A stretch of DNA of 17,042 nucleotides. It comes from Roseiarcus sp035308145 (GTDB lineage Bacteria; Pseudomonadota; Alphaproteobacteria; Rhizobiales; Beijerinckiaceae). The DNA lies in assembly GCA_035308145.1 (NCBI GenBank), contig DATGHD010000350.1, positions 1 to 17,042 of the forward strand. Direction: 5' to 3'. Within the stretch, counting starts at the first letter, position 1. The number at the start of each line of letters is the position of its first letter. Position numbers and translations under genes: made by a program. A model generated the notes under the pieces. That model worked only from the letters and a program-made list of their open reading frames with translations, searched no databases and was not told the origin of the DNA. This document shows, in pieces, positions 1 through 8,328 of the stretch.

Positions 1-3000
1 CCCGCCCGCGCCAATCTGCAACGTCCCCGCCGAAATCGTCGTCCCGCCCGAGTACGTGTCGGCGCCAGTCAGGATCAGCGTCCCTGAGCCGATCTTCGTC
101 AGCGCGCCGGCGCCGGCGCCGTTGGCGATCACGCCGGAAAGCGTCAGCTGATTGGCCTCTGTATCGATCGTCCCGCCCGTCGCATTGATGGCGAAGGAAT
201 TGGCGATGGCGAGAGAGGCCGCGCCGGCCTGGAACGTCCCGCCGTCGAGCGTCACGGTTCCGCTTCCAACCGAATTGTTGTTGGTCGCCTGCAATGTCCC
301 AAGCGAAATCTGAGTGCCGCCCGAGTAGCTGTTCGCCCCGCTGAGGATCAGCGTTCCCGCCCCATTCGCCAGCACGCCGCCAGACCCTGTGATCGGCGCC
401 GCAATGGTCGCCGTCATCCCGTTGGCCACCGTGATCGCCGCCATCCCGTTCGGCGTCAGCGCCCCGCCCCCGGTCGCGGCGATCGTGTAGCCGTTGGTCA
501 GGAACTCGAGACCTTGGTACGATATGGTCTGGGCGACCGTCACCGTCCCGGCCGCGCCTTCAAACACCGCGACTCCGCCCTGCCACGACGCGTTGATCGT
601 CCCGTTCGGCGTCGTCCAATTGGTCGAAGTAGTGTCCCAGGTCCCGGTCCCACCGTGGATCGTCCCATCGGCCGTCGTCGTCGTTCCATCCCAGAATTGC
701 GTCAGCCCGCCGGGCCCATTGACGACGAGGTTGACCTCGCCGGGGATCGCCGTCTGGATGATGCCTGTGTCGCCGTTCGGCAGCGCCCCGACAGTGATCT
801 GACCCGAGCCGGAAAGCGCGCCCGAATAATCGATCAGCTGATAGACCCCCGGCGCGAACGATCCGGAATTGGCGACTTCCAGCAGGCCGCCATTGATGGT
901 CAGAGCGCCGTTGACGACGGTCAGATCGTTGAGCGGCCCGCCGATCATATTGGCCGTGCCGAGCTGGTACGACAGGATCGAGCCGGCGCTCAATGTCAAT
1001 GGCCCGACCGTGATCGTCCCCGGAACGCCGCCCGCCCCCGGCGCCAGCGCGCCCCCGCTCACAAGCGTCACAGGCCCGCCGATCGACCCCGTCCCGCCGA
1101 GCGTCGCCCCGCTCTGAACCGTCACCGCCGTCGCGCCGAGCGACCCCGTCACGCTCAGCGTCCCGCCCGCAACCGTCGTCGTCCCCGTATACGCGCTTGT
1201 CCCCGAAAGCGTCAGCGTCCCTGAGCCAATCTTCGTCAACCCGCCACCGCCGCTGATCCCGCCGGAAAACGTCGACGACGCGCCATCCGCCCCGGTGGTC
1301 AGCGTCGCAGAAACCGGCGGCGCGAGCTCGCTGCCTTGCGAAGCCGTTAGGAGCGTCACCCGGTCGAGCGTCACCGCGCCAGCGCCAGTAAGCGAGCCGA
1401 TCGTCTGATTGAAGCTGTTGAGCGCAAGCGTCGCCCCTGACGCCACGGTGAAGGCGCTCAAGGACGAGAAGGCGTTCGCCGCCCCGGCGCGAAGCGTGCC
1501 AGCCGCGACGTCGGTTGCGCCGGAATAGGTATTGCCGCCGCTCAAAACCGTTATCCCCGACCCGATCTGCTGGAACGAGCCGGATCCTGAGATGGCGCCG
1601 CTGGAGAAGTACATATTCGAGTGGTCGATGGCGAGGACGCCATTGTCGATGATGGCGCCGATGATCGAACCGGACGTCCCGCCCGCGCCGAGTTGCAGCG
1701 TTCCCGCGCTGATCGTCGTGCCGCCAGTATAGGAGTTGGCGCCGGTGAGCGTCAGCACGCCGGCGCCCGCCTTTGTCAGCCCGCCTGGCGATCCGCCGGT
1801 GCTGGAGATAACGCCCGACAGCGTCAGCGTCGCGCCGGCGTCGACGAGGAATTCGCCGCCGCCCGTGCCGAGGCTTATCTGGCGCGCGGAAGAAAAGCTC
1901 GCGGTCGCTTCCAGCGCGCCGCCGGCAAATGTAATCCCGCCGGACGGCGCGCCGCGATTGCCGTCCGATGAGACTGCCAATACGCCCTGATTGATCGTCC
2001 AAGGCGTGACCGACGCGGTCGTCCCGGTCAGCGTCCAGGTTGAAGCGCCGACTTTGTTGAAGATGTCGAAGCCCTGGTACTGCGCGGAGGGGCCGATCGC
2101 GCTGACGTCGAATGTCGCCGCCCCGACGCCGCCAAGCTGAAGGGCGTCGGTCGCCGCCCCCGCCTGGACCAGGCCGATGATGTTCGACCCGGGCTCCAAG
2201 GTGAGCGTATTGAATCCGCCGCAACCGCAGAAATCGATTGCGACGCCGCCCGGGCCGGCGGCCGAGATGGTTCCGGAATTGATGATGGAAGTTCCGCCGT
2301 TGGCGGCGACGATCGCCGTGGATGCAATGCCCGGCGCCGATATCATGCCGGAGTTGGTGATGCTGCTCCCAGCGCCGACAGAAATCGCGCCGGCAAAATC
2401 AGCCGTGCCGGAGATTACGCCCGCGTTGACGATCGTGGCCCAAAGGAACGACGCGATGCCGCCGTCGCCGGAAATCGTCGCCCCGAGGTTATTGGTGATC
2501 GAGCCCTGATTTATCGAGATCGCGGACGCGCCGGGGCCGCCCAGGATTGATCCAGAATTTATGACGGTGGCCGTGCCCGCGAAGATCGCCGAGGCGCCGA
2601 GGCCCGTGCCCGAAACCGTGCCGGAATTGACGAGAGTCACGGTTGGCGCAGAAATCGCGTCGCCATCCGACGTGATCAGGCCCGTCGAATTGGTGACGGT
2701 GACCGAGGTCGTCGTGGTGATGGCGTTGCCGCCAAAGCCCGGCACGGGCGCCGAAATCGTTCCCGAATTGATCACCGTGGCGGTGTCGGCGTTGATCGCG
2801 AAAGCGTCCGCCGTGATCACGCCAGACTGGTTGTTGGTGACGGAGACGAACCCGCCGCCGACGTTGACGCCCTGGCCGCCGCCGCCGACGACGCCCGAGA
2901 TCGTTCCCGAATTCGTCACCGTCGCCGAGCCGGCGCCTTGAATGGCGGTGGCGCCTTGAATGAGGCCACCGCTGTTGTTGGTGACGACGAGACCGGGACT

Positions 3001-3477
3001 GAGCGCGTTTATGCCAGCCAAGTCGCTGATGTTGTCGGGGATATCGACGCGGCCGATCGTTCCGGAATTGTTGACGGTCAAGGCGCCGCTGCCGTTGATG
3101 CCCCAGACGTCGCCGATGCCGCCACTGCCCAAGGTCGTGATGGTGCCGAAATTATTGATCGTGTTGGGCGTGATGGTGCCGTCGACGTCGATGCCGTTCG
3201 ACGTGCCGGTCACGGATGCGCCAGGGTTGACGTTGATCGTCAGCCCGTTCTGGGTCCCTGACCCGTAACCGGTGTTTAGTTCTGGACCCTGATTGAAGGT
3301 CGCGCCGATGCACGTGACCGTGACATTGTCGCCCGTCGCAGGCGTGCATCCCGCAGGAAGAGGCGCGGCTTTCGCGATCGGCGAAGCGAGACCGGAAAAG
3401 CAGACATAGGCGACCATCGACGCGGCCGCCACAACGCTCAATAACCCGGGTCTCAGCCCGCCCCCGCGCCAAGCCAC
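1..3477 (-). CDS. Autotransporter-type surface protein with beta-strand repeats, C-terminus beyond window
   Basis: The frame is open for 1159 codons from GTG 3477 to the left edge. An in-frame TGA lies upstream, and GAGAAAG sits 9 nt before the GTG. Residues 1-37 form a signal peptide: Arg near the start, a hydrophobic core, and Ala-Lys-Ala before the likely cleavage site. Residues about 40-110 contain two Cys and a Gly/Asn-rich segment familiar from rhizobial autotransporters. Residues about 105-405 carry recurring N-S-G-T-I/V-S units. From about residue 560, autotransporter-associated beta-strand repeats (GLTK.G.GTL.L.G...Y.GGT.I..GTL) appear near 564-599, 633-670, 742-781, 1030-1065 and 1125-1159. 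This composition predicts a secreted beta-helix passenger. The outer-membrane barrel expected at the C-terminus is outside the window, so type V secretion is inferred. Ligand and function (adhesin or other) are unknown. It is transcribed divergently from fadD. Confidence 0.85.
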   Translation of the reverse strand, partial: MAWRGGGLRPGLLSVVAAASMVAYVCFSGLASPIAKAAPLPAGCTPATGDNVTVTCIGATFNQGPELNTGYGSGTQNGLTINVNPGASVTGTSNGIDVDGTITPNTINNFGTITTLGSGGIGDVWGINGSGALTVNNSGTIGRVDIPDNISDLAGINALSPGLVVTNNSGGLIQGATAIQGAGSATVTNSGTISGVVGGGGQGVNVGGGFVSVTNNQSGVITADAFAINADTATVINSGTISAPVPGFGGNAITTTTSVTVTNSTGLITSDGDAISAPTVTLVNSGTVSGTGLGASAIFAGTATVINSGSILGGPGASAISINQGSITNNLGATISGDGGIASFLWATIVNAGVISGTADFAGAISVGAGSSITNSGMISAPGIASTAIVAANGGTSIINSGTISAAGPGGVAIDFCGCGGFNTLTLEPGSNIIGLVQAGAATDALQLGGVGAATFDVSAIGPSAQYQGFDIFNKVGASTWTLTGTTASVTPWTINQGVLAVSSDGNRGAPSGGITFAGGALEATASFSSARQISLGTGGGEFLVDAGATLTLSGVISSTGGSPGGLTKAGAGVLTLTGANSYTGGTTISAGTLQLGAGGTSGSIIGAIIDNGVLAIDHSNMYFSSGAISGSGSFQQIGSGITVLSGGNTYSGATDVAAGTLRAGAANAFSSLSAFTVASGATLALNSFNQTIGSLTGAGAVTLDRVTLLTASQGSELAPPVSATLTTGADGASSTFSGGISGGGGLTKIGSGTLTLSGTSAYTGTTTVAGGTLSVTGSLGATAVTVQSGATLGGTGSIGGPVTLVSGGALAPGAGGVPGTITVGPLTLSAGSILSYQLGTANMIGGPLNDLTVVNGALTINGGLLEVANSGSFAPGVYQLIDYSGALSGSGQITVGALPNGDTGIIQTAIPGEVNLVVNGPGGLTQFWDGTTTTADGTIHGGTGTWDTTSTNWTTPNGTINASWQGGVAVFEGAAGTVTVAQTISYQGLEFLTNGYTIAATGGGALTPNGMAAITVANGMTATIAAPITGSGGVLANGAGTLILSGANSYSGGTQISLGTLQATNNNSVGSGTVTLDGGTFQAGAASLAIANSFAINATGGTIDTEANQLTLSGVIANGAGAGALTKIGSGTLILTGADTYSGGTTISAGTLQIGAGG

Positions 3478-3631
3478 CCGCGCACACTTTCTCGAATTTT
3501 TTTGCGGACCAACGCTTCAAATTCAAACGATATCTTATCCGTCCAGGTTTAGCCGAACGCGCGAGATGCGGAATCGCGATTCCCCTAACCTGTGGTGCAA
3601 TTGCCACAGTGGCCGGCGCACTGTCACCGTC

Positions 3632-3660
3632 TTGTCACGCTGAGCGGAGTCTCGTACGGT
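3632..3660 (+). promoter_or_regulatory. Candidate sigma70-type promoter upstream of fadD
   Basis: TTGTCA (3632-3637) is followed by 17 nt and TACGGT (3655-3660), about 100 nt before the fadD start. The -35 is a good match (5 of 6); the -10 matches the consensus only partly. It lies in the divergent gap shared with the autotransporter gene. Reading of consensus only, no transcript evidence. Confidence 0.35.
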
Positions 3661-3759
3661 GGATTTTTGAGTATTCGACGCTGAAGCGACGCCCTTGCCG
3701 CGTGGCGCGATCGACGTAATCTATTTGCCACAATTTGAAACTGAGTCGGGGGAACCAAG

Positions 3760-5460
3760 GTGGAGCGCATCTGGCTCAAGAGCTATCCCGCTGGCGTGCC
3801 GGCGGAGGTCGACATCGCCCGGTACTCTTCGCTCATCCCGCTGCTCGACGAAGCCTTCGCCCAATATCGCGATTCACCCGCCTATGTATCCATGGGGGCA
3901 ACGCTGACCTATGGGCAGATCGATGATCTTTCGCGGATTTTTGCGGCCTGGCTGCAAGGCCACGGACTGAAGCAGGGCGATCGCCTGGCGATCATGATGC
4001 CGAACGTTCTGCAATATCCGGTCGTAATGGCCGCGGCCTTGCGGGCCGGTCTCATCCTCGTCAGCGTCAATCCGCTCTACACCGCCCGCGAGCTCGCCCA
4101 CCAGCTCAAGGATTCCGGCGCAAGAGCGATTGTCATCCTCGAGAATTTCGCGGCGACGCTGCAAAGCGCGCTCGCCGAGACGGCGATCGAACGGATCGTC
4201 GTCACCGGCATCGGCGATTTGATGGGCTTTCCCAAATCCGTCGTCACCAATTTCGTCGTTCGCCGAGTCAGGAAAATGGTGCCGGCCTTCGACCTGCCGA
4301 ACGCCACGCGGTTCAACGCGGCAATCGCGGTGGGTCGCAGCATGTCTTTCGTCCCCCCGAAGATCGGCGCGAAAGACGTCGCGGTGCTGCAATATACCGG
4401 CGGCACGACCGGCGTCGCTAAGGGCGCGATGCTGCTGCACGAGACATTGGTCGCCGCCGCGCTCATTTCGGAAGCCTGGATGCAACCGGGACTGAAGCGC
4501 AAGCCGATCGAAGGGCAGAAAATCACGATCTGCGCTCTGCCGCTCTACCATGTCTTCGCCTTCATCGTCTGCGCGCTGCTCGGCATGCGCACCGGCGCGC
4601 TCAACGTTCTTATCGTTAACCCGCGCGACATCGCCGGACTGATCAAGGAAATGTCGAAATGCCGGTTCAACACGTTTCCGGCGGTCAACACGCTCTTCAA
4701 CGCGCTGGTCAACCATCCGGAATTCGCCAAGCTCGATTTTTCCGGCCTGGTGATTTCGAACGGCGGCGGCATGGCGGTGCAGGAAGCGGTCGCGAAGAAA
4801 TGGCTCGCAATCACCGGCTGTCCGATCGTCGAAGGGTACGGCCTTTCCGAGACTTCCGCCGGCGTCACGTGCAATCCGACGGATTCGACGGCCTTTACCG
4901 GCACGATCGGGCTGCCCTTTCCGAATGTCGACATTCGCATCATCGACGACGCCGGCAATGACGTTCCGATCGGGACGCGCGGCGAAATCGCGATCAAAGG
5001 GCCGCAGGTGATGTCGGGCTATTGGGATCGGCCCGACGAGACCGCCAAGGCCCTGACCGCCGACGGTTTTTTCAAGTCGGGCGACATCGGCGTCATGGAC
5101 GAGCGCGGCTATATCAAAATCGTCGACCGCAAGAAGGACATGATCCTCGTCTCCGGCTTCAACGTCTATCCCAACGAGGTCGAGGAAGTCGTCGCGCATC
5201 ATCCCGACGTGTTGGAATGCGCCGTGGTCGGCATGCCGGACAAGAACTCCGGCGAGGCGGTTGTGCTGTTCGTCGTCAAGCGCAATCCGGCGCTGACGAA
5301 GGAAGCGCTCGCCGCTTACTGCGCAAAGGAGCTGACCGGGTACAAGCGGCCGCACCATATCGAATTTCGGTCCGAACTGCCGAAGACTAACGTCGGCAAG
5401 ATCCTTCGCCGGGAATTGCGCGACGAAGCGGCGAAGATGGCGAAAAGCCAGGCCGCCTAA
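3760..5460 (+). CDS. fadD: Long-chain fatty acid--CoA ligase (FadD)
   Basis: This 566-residue protein is close in length to E. coli FadD (561) and resembles it along its whole length, beginning with the diagnostic 'WLKSYPAGVPAEVD' opening. It activates fatty acids with ATP to acyl-AMP and then acyl-CoA, at the cytoplasmic face of the inner membrane. Visible motifs are the adenylate-forming P-loop YTGGTTGVAKG (from about residue 212), the acyl-CoA synthetase signature with SGDIGVMDERGY (about 437-450), the hinge DRKKDMILVSGFNVYPNE (about 457-474), and the C-terminal catalytic lysine K547 in NVGKILRREL. The start is GTG 3760, preceded by GGGGGA with 6 nt spacing; no ATG fits the family N-terminus. 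The gene appears monocistronic and ends with a 4-nt tail-to-tail overlap with the next, minus-strand gene. No beta-oxidation genes are adjacent. Substrate chain length is not readable from the sequence. Confidence 0.95.
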   Translation: MERIWLKSYPAGVPAEVDIARYSSLIPLLDEAFAQYRDSPAYVSMGATLTYGQIDDLSRIFAAWLQGHGLKQGDRLAIMMPNVLQYPVVMAAALRAGLILVSVNPLYTARELAHQLKDSGARAIVILENFAATLQSALAETAIERIVVTGIGDLMGFPKSVVTNFVVRRVRKMVPAFDLPNATRFNAAIAVGRSMSFVPPKIGAKDVAVLQYTGGTTGVAKGAMLLHETLVAAALISEAWMQPGLKRKPIEGQKITICALPLYHVFAFIVCALLGMRTGALNVLIVNPRDIAGLIKEMSKCRFNTFPAVNTLFNALVNHPEFAKLDFSGLVISNGGGMAVQEAVAKKWLAITGCPIVEGYGLSETSAGVTCNPTDSTAFTGTIGLPFPNVDIRIIDDAGNDVPIGTRGEIAIKGPQVMSGYWDRPDETAKALTADGFFKSGDIGVMDERGYIKIVDRKKDMILVSGFNVYPNEVEEVVAHHPDVLECAVVGMPDKNSGEAVVLFVVKRNPALTKEALAAYCAKELTGYKRPHHIEFRSELPKTNVGKILRRELRDEAAKMAKSQAA

Positions 5461-5699
5461 AAGCTCGTCTTGCCCATGCCCGGATAGTTCATCATGTTCT
5501 TCAGCAGGGTCTGAAACTGCTCGGGCGCGAAGGACATCCAGCTGCGCAGGATCGATTCCGGCGAGACGCTGTCGAGTTGCGTCATGACGCGCTTCTCGAT
5601 CTCGCTCATCACCTTCTCCTGCATGGGCCGAACGTCGGGCAGCCCGAAAAACTCGCGCGCCTCGGCGGGCGTGCAGTCGAAATCGAATGTGATCTTCAT
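5457..5699 (-). CDS. Small DUF6489-like protein
   Basis: An 80-residue acidic, soluble protein. It begins MKITFDFDCTPAEAREFFGLPDV and then runs through a charged helical segment (PMQEKVMSEIEKRV) to a Met-rich end. The 'F.CTP.EAR.F.GLPDV' opening matches my recollection of the DUF6489 family found in alphaproteobacteria; no function is known to me. ATG 5699 is preferred: AAGGGG lies 10 nt upstream, whereas the TTG at 5708 would sit almost on top of that ribosome binding site. The stop TAG overlaps the stop of fadD by 4 nt on the opposite strand, so the two genes converge without room for a terminator. In related families this protein often lies near lipid or phasin-like genes, but I cannot confirm that here. 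Confidence 0.8.
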   Translation of the reverse strand: MKITFDFDCTPAEAREFFGLPDVRPMQEKVMSEIEKRVMTQLDSVSPESILRSWMSFAPEQFQTLLKNMMNYPGMGKTSF

Positions 5700-5805
5700 T
5701 GTCCGCAAGCCCCTTGCCGCCGGCTCAACACGTCTTGCGCCGGATCAAAGTGAGCTTGGGTGGTCTAATCGGCCGGCGTCAAGTCGCGGCCGCCCGGCAA
5801 TCGTT

Positions 5806-6132
5806 TTAGTCGCCGCCCTGCCCGGCGCAGAGCCGTCCGGCCGCGCGGCGACAATGGATCGGCGTCGGCCGATTGGCGCGTTCTTGCGCGATCTGATGCA
5901 AGGACGCCGCATAACGGGTCAGGACATCGGCAACGCATTGGAAAGCGACGCTGTCGGGGCAGGCCCGGATCTCGCGCTGGGCCTCGCGCGAAACCGATTC
6001 GATGGTTGGCGCCGTCGCGAAGGAGGGGTCGTGCGAAACGACCGACGACGCGCTGCGCCCGTTCGCCAGGGCGCCGCAAGAGGCGAGGACGACAAGCGTT
6101 AGGCCGACGCAGAAGCGAAAAGCTGGCGACAA
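5806..6132 (-). CDS. Small cysteine-rich lipoprotein, function unknown
   Basis: A 108-residue protein started at TTG 6132. A hydrophobic segment (residues 6-18) ends in the lipobox Leu-Ala-Ser-Cys, with lipidated Cys19 followed by Gly-Ala, so a lipoprotein exported by Sec and processed by signal peptidase II is predicted. The mature part has four further cysteines (58, 66, 94, 102), compatible with two disulfides in the periplasm, and a short predicted helix around 60-85. The frame extends further upstream to 6225, but that extension would bury the signal sequence internally, while AAAGGA lies 9 nt before the TTG. I recognise no family. It stands alone, with neighbours on both strands at a distance. 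A gene call is supported by the lipobox and ribosome binding site, not by homology. Confidence 0.6.
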   Translation of the reverse strand: MSPAFRFCVGLTLVVLASCGALANGRSASSVVSHDPSFATAPTIESVSREAQREIRACPDSVAFQCVADVLTRYAASLHQIAQERANRPTPIHCRRAAGRLCAGQGGD

Positions 6133-6680
6133 GGCTTTAGGTCCTTTCGGGCGCCGCACCGTCGGCCAATAGATGGCTTTTTGTTGGGCGACGAGGACTA
6201 TGGCGATGCTGCAAAAATAGGCCATGTCGTTTAAGTGGTTTGCAAGGAATACATCCGCCCTTAAAACTGTTTTGCTCCTGGATTTGCTCCCTGGCCGATG
6301 CGCCTGAGTTTGCGCGGCTCACGCGACGGCCTCCGCCGTGACGACCAACCGGCGCAGCGCGGCGTGGCAAATCGGTTCCTGAAACCGCCTAGGCGCAGGC
6401 TTCGGCTACCGAGCTTCGGACGCTCTGGGCGAAGTACCTTCGCGCGCTTGGCCGCGCCGCAAGAGGGACCCCGCCGCGTCGGCGTCGCATTCGGCGACGA
6501 CGATCCTCGGGCCAGGCGTCGGCCCGCCTCAGGCTTGCCGCAACAAGAAGCGCCGCATCGCACCGGCGCGCCCGGGCTCGGCAAGGCCCTCGCCGCTCCG
6601 AGCATGGCCGCCGCGCTTGACGGAGGCGGCGGACGCAAGCAAGAGTCAAACGACCGGCCTATCCGCCGCGAAAGACCCCC
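6133..6680. other. Unassigned stretch between the lipoprotein gene and trpG
   Basis: No reading frame here has a recognisable domain, and the open frames have the Arg/Ala/Pro-rich composition of out-of-frame high-GC DNA. No tRNA-like cloverleaf was seen. No Trp-rich leader peptide with attenuator-type hairpins was evident. A weak promoter-like pair, TTGCAA (6240-6245) and TAAAAC (6262-6267), lies at the AT-richer left end and could serve trpG after a leader of about 400 nt. No TrpE C-terminal motif could be read in any frame. Confidence 0.4.
6142..6147 (-). promoter_or_regulatory. Ribosome binding site deciding the TTG start of the lipoprotein
   Basis: AAAGGA on the minus strand, 9 nt before TTG 6132. 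It favours the short form with an N-terminal lipoprotein signal over a start further upstream. Confidence 0.45.
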
Positions 6681-7283
6681 ATGACCGCCGTCACATTGAT
6701 CGACAACTACGACAGCTTCACCTTCAATCTCGTCCATTTTCTGGGCGCGCTCGGCGCCGACGTCTCGGTCTGGCGCAACGATGCGATCTCTGTCGCCGAC
6801 GTCATGGCCGCCAAGCCCGACGCGATTGTTCTTTCGCCGGGCCCCTGCACGCCGAACGAGGCGGGCGTCTGTCTCGATCTTGTACGCGCTGCGCGTTCTT
6901 CGACGCCGATCCTCGGCGTCTGCCTCGGCCATCAGGCGATCGGCCAAGTCTATGGCGGCGAGGTCGTGCGCGCGCCCTTGCCGATGCACGGCAAGTTGTC
7001 GCGCATCTCGCATAATTCCCGCGGCATTTTCCGCGGCCTCAACGGGCCGTTCCAGGCGACGCGCTATCACTCCTTGGTGATCGACCGCAAAAGCGCGCCG
7101 CCCGATCTCGAAATCACCGCGGAGACGGACGAGGGGCTGATCATGGGCGTCTCGCATCGATCGCAGCCGGTGCATGGCGTTCAGTTCCATCCCGAGAGCA
7201 TTCTCTCCGAGCATGGTTCGCTCATCCTCAAGAACTTCCTCGAATTGGCGAACGCCTTCAATCGAGCCGCCGTCGTCAACTAA
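6681..7283 (+). CDS. trpG: Anthranilate synthase component II (glutamine amidotransferase)
   Basis: A 200-residue class I glutamine amidotransferase that supplies ammonia from glutamine to TrpE for anthranilate formation. The family opening LIDNYDSFTFNLVH is present. The catalytic triad is Cys81 in GVCLGHQ, with His170 and Glu172 in QFHPES. The oxyanion-loop LSPGPCTPNEAG sits at 51-62. The length is typical of a stand-alone subunit rather than a TrpEG fusion. The protein could also serve as PabA in folate synthesis, as dual-use TrpG/PabA enzymes are known. ATG 6681 follows GAAAGA with 5 nt spacing. trpD starts 14 nt after the stop, so this is the first gene of the operon seen here; trpE is not immediately upstream. 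Confidence 0.95.
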   Translation: MTAVTLIDNYDSFTFNLVHFLGALGADVSVWRNDAISVADVMAAKPDAIVLSPGPCTPNEAGVCLDLVRAARSSTPILGVCLGHQAIGQVYGGEVVRAPLPMHGKLSRISHNSRGIFRGLNGPFQATRYHSLVIDRKSAPPDLEITAETDEGLIMGVSHRSQPVHGVQFHPESILSEHGSLILKNFLELANAFNRAAVVN

Positions 7284-7297
7284 AGGCCCGATCGAGA

Positions 7298-8311
7298 ATG
7301 GAAGCGTTCAAGCCTCTCATCGCCAAGGTCGCGACCGGCGCCGATTTGACGCGCGCGGAGGCGATGACCGCTTTCGACGCAATGCTCTCGGGCGAGGTGA
7401 CGCCGGCCCAGATGGGCGGCTTTTTAATGGCTTTGCGCACGCGCGGCGAAACGGTTGAAGAGATCACCGGCGCCGTCGAGGCGATGCGCGCCAAGATGCT
7501 GCGCGTCAAGGCGCCGAAGGGCGCGGTCGACGTGGTCGGCACGGGCGGCGACAATTCGGGCTCTTACAATATCTCGACTTTGGCGGCGATCATCGTCGCC
7601 GCCTCCGGCGTTCCCGTCGCCAAGCACGGCAATCGCGCCGCCTCCTCGCGATCGGGCGCAGCCGACACGCTCGGCGCGCTCGGCGTCAAGGTCGGGATTG
7701 CGCCGGAGGCCGTCGAGCGCTGCATCGCCGAGGCCGGGATCGGTTTCATGATGGCGCCGACGCATCACGCGGCGATGCGTCATGTCGGGCCGGTTCGCGT
7801 CGAGCTTGGCACGCGCACCATCTTCAATTTGCTCGGGCCGCTCTCCAATCCGGCGGGCGTTCGCCGGCAATTGATCGGCGTTTTTTCCGCCGCCTGGCTC
7901 GAACCGATGGCCGAGGTGCTGCGAAACCTCGGCTCCGAGCGCGTTTGGATAACTTATAGCGCGGATGGTCTCGACGAAATGTCGACCGCGGCCGCGACCC
8001 GGATCGTCGAACTCACGAATGGAACGATCCGCTCCTTCGAAATCACGCCCGAGCAACTCAGCCTCAAGCGCGCCGAGCCGGCGGATTTGAAAGGGGGCGA
8101 CGCCGCGCATAACGCCGCGGCCCTGACCGCTGTCCTCGACGGCGAAAAAAACGCCTATCGCGACATCGCCTTGCTTAACGCCGCCGGCGCTCTTGTCGTC
8201 GCTGAGAAGGCGCGTGATCTTGGCCAAGGCCTCGAACTCGCCGCCAAAGCGCTTGACTCAGGCGCTGCGCACGCCACGCTGGCCAAATTGGTCGCCGTCT
8301 CGAACGCTTGA
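7298..8311 (+). CDS. trpD: Anthranilate phosphoribosyltransferase
   Basis: This 337-residue enzyme joins anthranilate to PRPP, giving phosphoribosylanthranilate, the second step of the tryptophan branch. The PRPP-binding GTGGD loop is at 81-85, followed by NIST at 91-94 and the KHGNR motif at 109-113. The Mg-binding Asp-Glu pair is at 226-227 within GLDEMST. The LLGPLSNPAG segment (178-187) is also typical. Length is normal for the family. ATG 7298 has GATCGAGA just upstream and lies 14 nt after trpG, indicating cotranscription. The TGA stop at 8309-8311 lies 17 nt before the trpC ATG. Confidence 0.96.
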   Translation: MEAFKPLIAKVATGADLTRAEAMTAFDAMLSGEVTPAQMGGFLMALRTRGETVEEITGAVEAMRAKMLRVKAPKGAVDVVGTGGDNSGSYNISTLAAIIVAASGVPVAKHGNRAASSRSGAADTLGALGVKVGIAPEAVERCIAEAGIGFMMAPTHHAAMRHVGPVRVELGTRTIFNLLGPLSNPAGVRRQLIGVFSAAWLEPMAEVLRNLGSERVWITYSADGLDEMSTAAATRIVELTNGTIRSFEITPEQLSLKRAEPADLKGGDAAHNAAALTAVLDGEKNAYRDIALLNAAGALVVAEKARDLGQGLELAAKALDSGAAHATLAKLVAVSNA

Positions 8312-8328
8312 CGCCGCCCGGAGCCGCG

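Noticed and set aside
514..2224. Long open frames on both strands (for example 514-1224 plus and 560-2224 minus) within the autotransporter region
   Set aside because: They are Arg/Asp-rich out-of-frame readings of a GC-rich repetitive gene. The true frame shows a signal peptide and recognisable beta-strand repeats throughout.
3874..5358. 494-residue minus-strand open frame inside fadD
   Set aside because: It is the antisense frame of a fully recognisable acyl-CoA ligase and has the His/Arg/Asp-rich composition of a shadow.
6298..6684. 128-residue plus-strand frame before trpG
   Set aside because: Arg/Pro-rich composition, no motif, no convincing ribosome binding site, and it overlaps the trpG start.
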